From: Emcibacter sp.
GTDB lineage: Bacteria > Pseudomonadota > Alphaproteobacteria > Sphingomonadales > Emcibacteraceae
Direction of reading: 5' to 3'
NCBI GenBank assembly: GCA_027019205.1
Contig: JALUWZ010000177.1
Span: 1-6,616, forward strand
DNA length: 6,616 nucleotides
The notes beneath the pieces are model-generated. The model was not told where the DNA came from, did no database searches, and worked only from the letters and a program-made list of their open reading frames with translations. Position 1 is the first letter of the stretch. Every line of letters starts with the position of its first letter. Of this stretch, positions 1 through 6,616 are shown piece by piece. Both the position numbers and the translations under genes were made by a program.

Positions 1-2
1 CC

Positions 3-635
3 ATTGCCCTGGTCGTATTTGGCACCCTGCCGACAGCCGATATTCTCAAGGCCCGGGATTTTGCCCTGGCAGAGGCAGCGAGGCCGATATTCGGATCTGT
101 CGGTTTTACAATTGTCGCCCTTACGGCCCTGATTGCCACGGCCTCGTCAATTAATGCCAATCTCTATGCGGTAACCAATGTAACCTATCAGCTTGCCCGG
201 GACGGACAGCTGCCCACCGCCTTTGGCAAACCGTTCGAAAAAAGCCGGGAAGGACTGGTCATCAGCGGGTTTTTTATTATTGTCATCACGATCTTTCTTG
301 ATCTTGGTGAAATTGCCGTGCTGGGGTCTATTTCAATTCTGATCGTCCATTTCATCACCCATGTCGGCCATATGCGGCTTATCGGTAAAACCGGGGCGTC
401 GATGATTCTGGTCATATCCGCAGTTATCGCCAATCTGGCGGCTATTATTCTGGCGCTCTATTATGAAAGCACCCGGGCGCCGCATATCGTGACCATGGTT
501 ACGGGGTTTCTGCTGCTGTCATTTTTAATAGAGACAATTTTACGAATCACTCTGAATAAAAAAATCAAACTTCGTATTGCGCCCGGTGATATCGGGTATA
601 AAATGCAGGGATGGTTTCACCATAAAGACACATAA
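3..635 (+). CDS. APC-superfamily amino acid permease, C-terminal part (5' end outside the window)
   Basis: This is an open frame from the window edge to the TAA at 633-635, giving 210 visible residues. It is an inner-membrane transporter of the amino acid-polyamine-organocation type, probably taking up an amino acid or related amine by cation symport; the substrate cannot be read from this part. The best family signature is the stretch at visible residues 45-72 (ATASSINANLYAVTNVTYQL followed by ARDGQLP), which matches the conserved 'S-x-N-A-x-x-x-x-x-x-R-x-x-x-x-x-ARDGxLP' region after TM8 of APC permeases. Hydrophobic segments follow at about 33-50, 84-100, 104-121, 131-152 and 161-180, ending in a basic cytoplasmic tail (NKKIKLR). 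The amino-terminal half is missing because of the window edge, not because of any visible lesion. The adaptor gene starts only 18 nt downstream with no terminator between them, so co-transcription is possible. The family call is firm; the substrate and any link to the pump are unknown. Confidence 0.85.
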   Translation: MALVVFGTLPTADILKARDFALAEAARPIFGSVGFTIVALTALIATASSINANLYAVTNVTYQLARDGQLPTAFGKPFEKSREGLVISGFFIIVITIFLDLGEIAVLGSISILIVHFITHVGHMRLIGKTGASMILVISAVIANLAAIILALYYESTRAPHIVTMVTGFLLLSFLIETILRITLNKKIKLRIAPGDIGYKMQGWFHHKDT

Positions 636-641
636 GCCAAC

Positions 642-645
642 AGGA
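642..645 (+). promoter_or_regulatory. Shine-Dalgarno site for the adaptor gene
   Basis: AGGA lies 8 nt before the ATG at 654. It supports that start over the in-frame ATG at 675, which has no purine-rich sequence at a suitable distance. The 18-nt gap that holds this site has no room for a promoter or a terminator hairpin. Confidence 0.6.
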
Positions 646-653
646 TTTACATT

Positions 654-1784
654 ATGAACAAGACCGGCCACCGCATGAAATATATTTTATCCACCATCGC
701 CATCATTGCTGTCTTTTTCGTGAGCCTGCATCTGCTGCGGCGGAACCCCGCCGACCAGCCTGTCATGGCGAATACGCCGTGGGCATTGCATACCTCATTT
801 GCCAAACAGGGCGCCGTGACCGAGATTTTCCCTGCGCTGGGCAAGGTTCAAAGCGCCTCGGACATAACGCTGGCACCACAAATCAGCGGCACCGTCCTGT
901 CCCTCGGGCCAAGAGAGGGAGGGCGGATTAAAACCGGCGAACTGCTGGTTAAAATTGATACAAGTGAACTGGTCGCCCAGCGGGATGCCCTGAAAGCCCA
1001 GCTGACCGGAGCGGAAAATGCCGCCAAGAACGCGGCGGCGGAATATGCCCGGCAGGTAAAACTGAAAAAGAATGGCTGGGTGGCCCAATCGGTCATTGAT
1101 GCCCAGGAGACCAGAAAACAGACAACGGCAGCCACCGTGTCCGCGCTGCTTAATCAGATCAAGACCCTGAGCATCAAAATTGCCTATGGGACAATCACAG
1201 CACCACTGGACGCCAGTGTGATAAAACGCGCCGCCGAGGTCGGGGACACGGTCTTTCCCGGCAAGCCAATTTATGTTTTATCTGCCCATGGCGGCGGGCG
1301 GGTTGTCGTTCCGCTGCCTCTGTCGGCCCTGATCAAGGTATATCCATCCAGCCCGGTTGAATTGATAGACGGTGACCGGGTTATCAAGGCACGGGTAACC
1401 CGGGTCAATCCCTCTCTGGATGCCAATGCCATGGGCAGTCTGGAAATTGACTTGCCGGATCGTCCGTTCAATCTGCCAGACGGCAGTCCGGTCAGCGTCA
1501 ATGTCGTCACCAGTCAGGTTGCCCGGTCAATCATTGTCGCTCCGGATGCCCTGACTCCGTCTGATGATCCGGTCCATCGTACAGTTTTCCGCATCCGCGC
1601 CGGCACCCCGCAGACTCTGGTCAAAACCCCGGTAGAGGTCAGCCTGTGTGGCCGCGAAGGATGTGCCGTAACCGGTAAATTAAGCGTCGGCGACCAGCTG
1701 GCCCGTGGCCATGGCAGCGTTTTGCTGAGATTGCGGGACGGCGATGCGGTCAGCACCGGCTGGAAAGCGGGAGCAGGATTGTGA
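654..1784 (+). CDS. RND efflux periplasmic adaptor subunit (HlyD/AcrA-type membrane fusion protein)
   Basis: This 376-residue protein should bridge the RND pump in the inner membrane to a TolC-like outer-membrane channel. A basic N-terminus and hydrophobic segment (about residues 9-28) form a signal anchor. No lipobox cysteine is seen, so it is probably membrane-anchored rather than a lipoprotein. The split lipoyl domain is at about 68-105 (LAPQISGTVLSLGPREGG, then LLVKID) and 176-212 (TITAPLDASVIKRAAEVGD). Between them, about 106-175 is an Ala/Lys/Gln-rich alpha-helical hairpin. A beta-barrel (about 213-285) and a membrane-proximal domain (about 290-368, ending in LRDGDAVSTGW) follow. The hairpin tip carries R133 and L137 of the AcrA-type RxxxLxxxxxxS motif, with Ala144 in place of Ser. 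C332 and C337 are the only cysteines. Length is normal for the family. The stop overlaps the GTG start of the RND gene, which implies coupled translation and a 1:1 partnership. The family is certain; the exported substrate is not predictable. Confidence 0.93.
   Translation: MNKTGHRMKYILSTIAIIAVFFVSLHLLRRNPADQPVMANTPWALHTSFAKQGAVTEIFPALGKVQSASDITLAPQISGTVLSLGPREGGRIKTGELLVKIDTSELVAQRDALKAQLTGAENAAKNAAAEYARQVKLKKNGWVAQSVIDAQETRKQTTAATVSALLNQIKTLSIKIAYGTITAPLDASVIKRAAEVGDTVFPGKPIYVLSAHGGGRVVVPLPLSALIKVYPSSPVELIDGDRVIKARVTRVNPSLDANAMGSLEIDLPDRPFNLPDGSPVSVNVVTSQVARSIIVAPDALTPSDDPVHRTVFRIRAGTPQTLVKTPVEVSLCGREGCAVTGKLSVGDQLARGHGSVLLRLRDGDAVSTGWKAGAGL
1769..1773 (+). promoter_or_regulatory. Shine-Dalgarno site for the RND gene, inside the adaptor gene
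   Basis: GGGAG lies 7 nt before the GTG at 1781. With the GTGA overlap (start 1781-1783, adaptor stop TGA 1782-1784), it supports GTG as the true start and suggests that ribosomes finishing the adaptor re-initiate on the pump gene. Confidence 0.6.
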
Positions 1785-4700
1785 GCTTTGCCGAAGGTAT
1801 ATTATCAAAACCCCATGCGGTTCTGGCCTTTCTTCTGGCCGGGATTATTCTGGGCATCATGGGCTATCTGGCCATTCCGACCAACCTGTTCCCCGACACC
1901 AACCGGCCAACAATTTCCGTCGTGGTTCAATGGCCGGGGGCGATGTCAACCGATGTCGCCAATGAAGTGACCCACCCGCTGGAAGTGCGGCTGTCGGCCA
2001 TTGACGGTGTGCGCCGGGTGACCTCCACCTCACGGGATGAGGTCTCCGCAGTGCAGGTGGAATTTGAATATGACAATGATATTGATATTGCCGCAAACAA
2101 GGTCACAACCGAACTTTCCCGCGTTAAGAGCGAACTGCCCGCAGGCACCCGTGATCCGCTGGTTTTCAAGATTACCGACGCCGCCCGTCCGGTTATGGTG
2201 CTGGGCGTGACCGCCGCCAGAGATTCAGGCCTCAGTCTGGCCCAGGTGCGGCGTATTGCCGAACATGACCTGCGCGATACCCTGCTTAATTTTAAAGGGG
2301 TATCGGAAGTCGAAATATTCGGCGGGCCGATCCGTCAGGTCGCGGTCGATATTGACCGCAATAAATTACAGGCTTTCGGGCTGGATATTGCCCAGGTGGC
2401 TGCGGCCCTTGCCCGGTCCAATATTTCACAGGCCGCCGGACTTGTCCATCAGGAAGGCAGACGTTACCTGCTGACCGCCCAGACACTGGCCCATTCGCCC
2501 GATGATATTGCCGCCATTTTTATCCCGCTGGCCGGGGGACGCTATATCCGGGTCGGCGATATCGGCAAGGTCGGCTGGGGACAGGCCGACCCGACGGCAC
2601 TTTATCACGGCAATGGCACCCCGGCGGTCGCGGTTTCCCTGCTGCGGTCTGAAAAAGGCTTTGCCAAGCCGGTCATTGATACCCTGACCAGAAAATTGCC
2701 GCTGTTACGGGCCGAATTCCCCAACCTGAAGATCGAAATTGCCGATACCCAGGGCCGCATCATTGGCCTGACCGTCAGCAACATGATCGATTCCCTGCGC
2801 GATGCGGTCATCATGACCCTGATTGTCATCCTGTTTTTTCTTGGCAATTCCCGCGCCGCGCTGGTGGTTGCCCTGTCGCTCCCGGTATCCTATTTACTGA
2901 CCTTTGCCGTGCTGTGGAGCATCGGCTTTGAATTTGATATGGTCACCCTGTCGGCAATTATCATTGCGGTCGGTCTGCTGGCCGATGATGTTGTGGTGGT
3001 GATGGAAAATATCGAACGGCGCATGCGCGAGGAAAAGGAAAGCAAGCGACAGTCGGCGATACGGGGGCTGGATGAAATTTTGCTGGCTGATACCTCAGGC
3101 ACGGTCAGCACCATAATTGTTCTGGTGCCGATTATTTTTATCGGCGGCTATGTCCAGACTGTGTTGCAGCCGTTATGTGTCACCCTGTCGGTTGCGCTGG
3201 TGGCCTCGCTGGTGGTTTCGGTGACCATGATTCCGCTGCTTGCGCCCTATATCATTCACCCGGAACAGAAACGGGATCCTCTGGCGATCATCCTTGACCC
3301 TTTCGCCCATTATTTTCTCAACCCGTTGAAGGCCTTTTATGCCCGGCTGGTGCGCTGGGGGCTGGATCACAGAACGCTGGTGCTGATTACTTTTCTCGCC
3401 CTGTTTGTCGTATCTGCCGCCCATATGAGAATGCAGGGCCGGGAATTGATGCCGCTGATGGATACCGGCATCGTCCGTATCACCTTTGAGGCCGAACCCG
3501 ACACCGACGATGACCGGATGGCAGGCCTTGTCACGGCGGTCGAAACAGAAATAAAGACTGAACTCCCGCCGGAATGGATCCTCTCCATGTCCACCGTGGT
3601 CGGGGCGGAACCCGGGGTAAAATCCTTCGGTGCCGCAAGATTGCTACAGCAGGGCGAAATGACCCTTAATCTGGTTGATCGCTTTCACCGGGATCGCACG
3701 GTCTATGACATCAACAGGGCCATACAACGGCGCCTGAGAAGAATTCCCGGGCTTATTTCGGCCAATGTTACGGTTTTCGGGGCGACCCCGCTATCCTCTA
3801 TCCGCGCCAGCCTTGACGTTATGATCAGCGGTGCTGATCCCGACGTACTGGACCGGCTGGCCGATCAGGTTATGGCCCGGCTTTACAAAGTTCACGGGCT
3901 GATCGGTATGGAGCGCAGCTGGCAGGGGATGTCGGAACGTATTGAGCTTAATATCAATCCGGCTCTGGCCCGGCAATACGGGCTGACCGGCGGCGAGATT
4001 GCGGCACAGGTGGCGCTGGCCGTGCGCGGCACGTCCGGCGGCGGGTTGCGGGTAAACGGGGAAAACCCGATCCCGGTATGGGTCCGTCTGGCAAAGGATC
4101 AACGCAGCAATCTGGCCAATATCACGGCGATTCAGATAAAAACCCGTCAGGGAATAACGGTGCCGCTGGCCGCGCTGGCCTCTCCACGGATTATTACGGC
4201 CCCGACGGCGGAAACCCACCAGTATATTGAACCAACCGTTGATATTCTGGCCTGGCGCAGTGATGTGGCGATCACCGCCCTGCATGAGGAAGTGGCGCAG
4301 GTCCTGTCCGACCTGAAACTGCCGCGCGGCTACGTTATTCATTATGAGGGCGAATATAAACAGCTTTCGGAATCCTTTGGCCGCCTGACTACTTCCTTTG
4401 CCCTTGGACTGGTATTGCTTTATCTGATGCTGGTGATAACCTTTAAATCCTTCCTCGACCCGCTGGCAATTATGTTCAGCCTGCCGCTGGCGATGATCGG
4501 CGCCGTCAGCGGGTTGCTGGTCGCTGACAAGCTCGGCTCGATGCCGGCTTTTATGGGGTTGATCCTGCTGATGGGGATTGTGATCAATAACGGGATTCTG
4601 CTGGTTGACTTTACCAAGGTCGCCATGGCACAGGGGCAGGATATAAAAACGGCGCTGCTCGGCGCGGTGGAGAAACGCACCCGGCCCATCCTGATGACTG

Positions 4701-4882
4701 CCCTTGCCTCCGCCGTCGGCATGATCCCCATCGCCCTTGAATGGGCGGTCGGGATTGAACGTCTGTCCCCTCTTGCGGTGGTGGCGATTGGCGGGCTGCT
4801 GGCCGGAACCTTCCTGACATTGCTCGCGGTGCCTTTATTCTTTTCCGTGATCGAAGACATCCGGCAGTATTTTGCCAAATAA
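1781..4882 (+). CDS. RND-family efflux transporter permease subunit (AcrB/MdtB-like)
   Basis: This is the inner-membrane proton-driven pump of the tripartite system, 1033 residues long (normal for the family), starting at GTG. The fold has the usual duplicated layout. TM1 is at about 12-31 and is followed by the first large periplasmic domain (about 32-335). TM2-TM6 are at about 339-355, 358-378, 388-409, 442-458 and 465-488. TM7 is at about 532-547, the second periplasmic domain at about 550-865, and TM8-TM12 lie at about 868-888, 893-913, 922-944, 967-988 and 997-1024. Family marks include FPDTNRPTISV after TM1 and the TM4 proton-relay motif GLLADDVVVVMENIERRM with D402 and D403. In TM10 (MGIVINNGILLVDFTK) Asn936 sits where AcrB has Lys940. 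The motif is closer to drug or lipophile-type RND pumps than to CusA-type metal pumps, but this does not fix the substrate. The gene overlaps the adaptor by 4 nt and is followed after 16 nt by the molybdoenzyme gene. No outer-membrane channel gene is in the window. Confidence 0.95.
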   Translation: MSFAEGILSKPHAVLAFLLAGIILGIMGYLAIPTNLFPDTNRPTISVVVQWPGAMSTDVANEVTHPLEVRLSAIDGVRRVTSTSRDEVSAVQVEFEYDNDIDIAANKVTTELSRVKSELPAGTRDPLVFKITDAARPVMVLGVTAARDSGLSLAQVRRIAEHDLRDTLLNFKGVSEVEIFGGPIRQVAVDIDRNKLQAFGLDIAQVAAALARSNISQAAGLVHQEGRRYLLTAQTLAHSPDDIAAIFIPLAGGRYIRVGDIGKVGWGQADPTALYHGNGTPAVAVSLLRSEKGFAKPVIDTLTRKLPLLRAEFPNLKIEIADTQGRIIGLTVSNMIDSLRDAVIMTLIVILFFLGNSRAALVVALSLPVSYLLTFAVLWSIGFEFDMVTLSAIIIAVGLLADDVVVVMENIERRMREEKESKRQSAIRGLDEILLADTSGTVSTIIVLVPIIFIGGYVQTVLQPLCVTLSVALVASLVVSVTMIPLLAPYIIHPEQKRDPLAIILDPFAHYFLNPLKAFYARLVRWGLDHRTLVLITFLALFVVSAAHMRMQGRELMPLMDTGIVRITFEAEPDTDDDRMAGLVTAVETEIKTELPPEWILSMSTVVGAEPGVKSFGAARLLQQGEMTLNLVDRFHRDRTVYDINRAIQRRLRRIPGLISANVTVFGATPLSSIRASLDVMISGADPDVLDRLADQVMARLYKVHGLIGMERSWQGMSERIELNINPALARQYGLTGGEIAAQVALAVRGTSGGGLRVNGENPIPVWVRLAKDQRSNLANITAIQIKTRQGITVPLAALASPRIITAPTAETHQYIEPTVDILAWRSDVAITALHEEVAQVLSDLKLPRGYVIHYEGEYKQLSESFGRLTTSFALGLVLLYLMLVITFKSFLDPLAIMFSLPLAMIGAVSGLLVADKLGSMPAFMGLILLMGIVINNGILLVDFTKVAMAQGQDIKTALLGAVEKRTRPILMTALASAVGMIPIALEWAVGIERLSPLAVVAIGGLLAGTFLTLLAVPLFFSVIEDIRQYFAK

Positions 4883-4883
4883 T

Positions 4884-4888
4884 GAGGA
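4884..4888 (+). promoter_or_regulatory. Shine-Dalgarno site for the molybdoenzyme gene
   Basis: GAGGA lies 10 nt before the ATG at 4899, just after the RND stop codon (TAA 4880-4882). No other in-frame start exists between the two genes, and the iron-sulfur cysteines begin only nine codons later, so this start is well supported. Confidence 0.6.
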
Positions 4889-4898
4889 TTTCCCCGCG

Positions 4899-6616
4899 AT
4901 GAGCAAAAAAGTCATCACCCGCGCCTGCACATTATGTGAGGCGATCTGCGGGCTGGCAATCACTGTGCAGGATAACCGTATCATCTCAATCAAGGGTGAC
5001 CCGGATGATCCTTTCAGCCGGGGGCATATCTGTCCGAAAGCCACCGCTTTACAGGATATCGGCACAGACCCCGACCGGCTGAAATTCCCCCACCGGAAAA
5101 TTGACGGCCAATGGCTGCGGATTGGCTGGGACGAGGCCTTTGACCTTGCGGTGAACCGGCTTGCGGATATTTCTGAAAGTGCCGGGCCGGACGCGATCGG
5201 GATTTATCTCGGCAATCCCAATGTTCATAATTACGGCGCGCTGACCCACGGGCCACAATTTCTGCGCCGCTTCAAAACCCGCAACCGGTTTTCCGCCACC
5301 TCGGTCGATCAGCTGCCGCATCAGTTTGTCTCAAACCAGATGTATGGCCACCAATTCCTGATCCCGATTCCCGATGTCGATCATACCGGTCATATGATCA
5401 TCATGGGGGCCAATCCCGCAGTGTCAAACGGCAGCATCATGACCGCCCCCGATATCAAAGGCCGCCTTGACAATATTATCAGGCGCGGCGGCAAGGTCAT
5501 TGTCATCGACCCGCGCCGCAGCGAAACGGTAAAGCATGCCACGGAACATCATTTTATTACCCCGGGCCGGGATATAGTGTTTCTGCTGGCCTTTTTATGT
5601 CATCTGTTTGACAGGAATCTGGTTGATCCGGCCCATCTCAAGGACCATCTGGAGGGGTTTGAGAAAATTCCTGGTCTGCTCGGACAGTTTTCCCCGGAAA
5701 AGACCGAATCCCTTACCGGTATTCCGCTGGCCGATATTCATAAAATGGCCGAGGAATTTGCCGGGGCGGAGCGCGCGGTTTTCTATGGCCGGATGGGGGT
5801 TTCGGTAACCCCCTACGGCGCATTATGTCACTGGCTCATTCAGCTGATCAATATCGCCACCGGTAATCTTGACCGGGTGGGCGGCTGCCTTGTGCCGCTG
5901 CCCGCCGTTGACCTTGTCGGCCATAATCTGGTCGGGCGCGGCGGCTATAACCGCTGGCAGAGCCGGGTCAGCAAACGGCCCGAGGTCTGCGGCGAACTCG
6001 GCAGCAGCCTTATGGCCGAAGAAATACTGACCGGGGGACCGGGAAAGATCAGGGCGATGATAATGGGGGCGGGCAATCCGGTGCTGTCAACCCCGAATGG
6101 CGGACAGCTTGACCGGGCGTTCGGGCAGCTTGATTTTATGCTGGCAATTGATTTCTATATCAATGAAAGCACCCGGCATGCCGACCTTATCCTGCCGCCG
6201 ACAGCGCCGCTGGAACATGATCATTATGATCTGACCTTCCTCGCGCTCGCGGTCAGCAATGTCAGCCGTTTCAGTGAAAAAGCCCTTGATGCGGAAGACG
6301 GCACCCTTGATGAATGGGAAATATACCATGAGCTGACCGTGCGGATGCTGAAAAAACAGGGGGCAGCTTCCCTGCCGAAAAAACGCGGGCCCGAACGGCT
6401 GATCGCCATTGCCCTGGCCAACGGGCCTTATGGCCGGCGGCGCGGTCATGACGCCGCCCTGAGCCTTGCAAAATTAAAGGAAAATCCCCACGGGGTATAT
6501 CTTGGTGATTTGCAGCCGCTGCTCATTCGGCGGCTCAAAACCAAAAGCGGCAAAATCATCTGCGCCCCGGATTTGCTGGTTGCCGACCTTGCGCGGCTCG
6601 GGCAGGATTTATTTGC
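4899..6616 (+). CDS. Molybdopterin (bis-MGD) oxidoreductase with N-terminal [4Fe-4S] site, 3' end outside the window
   Basis: The 572 visible residues belong to the DMSO reductase/formate dehydrogenase superfamily (COG0243-like), which carries out redox reactions at a molybdenum or tungsten bis-MGD centre. C10, C13, C17 and C45 (CTLCEAIC, then HICPKA) form the [4Fe-4S] site, and K47 matches the lysine that passes electrons between cluster and pterin. Cofactor-binding motifs follow: GANPAVSN (170-177), IDPRRSET (203-210), GAGNPVLSTPN (from 390), and an NEST-RHADLILPP stretch around 6160-6200. No twin-arginine signal precedes the cysteines, so the enzyme should be cytoplasmic. The region that should hold the Mo ligand (residues 135-145, SVDQLPHQFVS) has no Cys, and no Cys occurs between 45 and 234; the frame has no in-frame TGA for SeCys either. 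The substrate is therefore unclear, and it should not be named a formate dehydrogenase or nitrate reductase. The C-terminal cofactor-capping domain, perhaps 130-180 residues, lies past the edge. Confidence 0.9.
   Translation, partial: MSKKVITRACTLCEAICGLAITVQDNRIISIKGDPDDPFSRGHICPKATALQDIGTDPDRLKFPHRKIDGQWLRIGWDEAFDLAVNRLADISESAGPDAIGIYLGNPNVHNYGALTHGPQFLRRFKTRNRFSATSVDQLPHQFVSNQMYGHQFLIPIPDVDHTGHMIIMGANPAVSNGSIMTAPDIKGRLDNIIRRGGKVIVIDPRRSETVKHATEHHFITPGRDIVFLLAFLCHLFDRNLVDPAHLKDHLEGFEKIPGLLGQFSPEKTESLTGIPLADIHKMAEEFAGAERAVFYGRMGVSVTPYGALCHWLIQLINIATGNLDRVGGCLVPLPAVDLVGHNLVGRGGYNRWQSRVSKRPEVCGELGSSLMAEEILTGGPGKIRAMIMGAGNPVLSTPNGGQLDRAFGQLDFMLAIDFYINESTRHADLILPPTAPLEHDHYDLTFLALAVSNVSRFSEKALDAEDGTLDEWEIYHELTVRMLKKQGAASLPKKRGPERLIAIALANGPYGRRRGHDAALSLAKLKENPHGVYLGDLQPLLIRRLKTKSGKIICAPDLLVADLARLGQDLF

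Noticed and set aside
636..653. Possible promoter or terminator between the permease and the adaptor
   Set aside because: The gap is only 18 nt, with no inverted repeat or T-run. Any promoter would have to lie inside the permease gene, and I could not identify convincing -35/-10 boxes there.
675..677. Alternative ATG start for the adaptor (residue 8)
   Set aside because: It would also leave a good signal anchor, but it lacks a Shine-Dalgarno sequence, whereas the ATG at 654 has AGGA at 8 nt. It remains a minor possibility.
3791..4342. A 183-codon open frame on the - strand
   Set aside because: It lies wholly inside the RND gene, whose protein is intact and family-typical across this stretch. 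The antisense product is rich in Gln, Arg and Gly with no recognisable domain, as expected for the complement of GC-rich coding DNA.
4420..4878. A 152-codon open frame on the - strand
   Set aside because: It is antisense to the conserved TM8-TM12 region of the RND gene. Its Ser/Arg/Ile-rich product mirrors the codon use of the membrane helices and shows no domain.
5608..5808. A 66-codon + strand open frame in another frame
   Set aside because: It is a frame-shifted shadow of the molybdoenzyme, whose own frame is open with good motifs on both sides. There is no sign of a frameshift.
6087..6449. A 120-codon open frame on the - strand
   Set aside because: It is antisense to the conserved cofactor-binding part of the molybdoenzyme and has no recognisable domain of its own.

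Overview
The window is a dense, single-strand stretch of a Gram-negative bacterial chromosome. Four genes all read on the + strand, with almost no intergenic DNA (18 nt, a 4-nt overlap, and 16 nt). The gene set includes an RND pump with its periplasmic adaptor, which implies two membranes. Together with the GC-rich third positions and the general flavour of the proteins, this suggests a proteobacterium, perhaps an alphaproteobacterium. That placement is inference; no rRNA or other taxonomic marker is present.

Layout. Positions 1-635 hold the 3' part of an APC-superfamily (amino acid/polyamine/organocation) permease whose start lies before the window. Positions 654-1784 encode a complete membrane-fusion/periplasmic adaptor protein of the HlyD/AcrA type. 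Positions 1781-4882 encode a complete 1033-residue inner-membrane RND transporter, which starts at GTG inside the adaptor's stop codon. Positions 4899-6616 hold the 5' part (572 full codons) of a cytoplasmic-type molybdopterin (bis-MGD) oxidoreductase with an N-terminal [4Fe-4S] site. Its C-terminal domain lies beyond the window.

How they work together. The adaptor and the RND protein clearly form two parts of a tripartite efflux pump. The third part, a TolC-like outer-membrane channel, is not encoded here and must come from elsewhere. The spacing would allow the permease and the molybdoenzyme to be co-transcribed with the pump, but nothing in the sequence proves a shared pathway. I see no promoter, terminator, RNA gene, mobile element, repeat array or CRISPR in the window.

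Points worth a second look: Asn replaces the usual TM10 lysine of the RND proton relay; the molybdoenzyme has no Cys or SeCys where formate dehydrogenases and nitrate reductases carry their Mo ligand; the adaptor has a Cys pair in its membrane-proximal part; and a six-codon ORF bridges the pump and the molybdoenzyme. I found no convincing new system; the window looks like ordinary metabolic and efflux genes with a few unusual residues.
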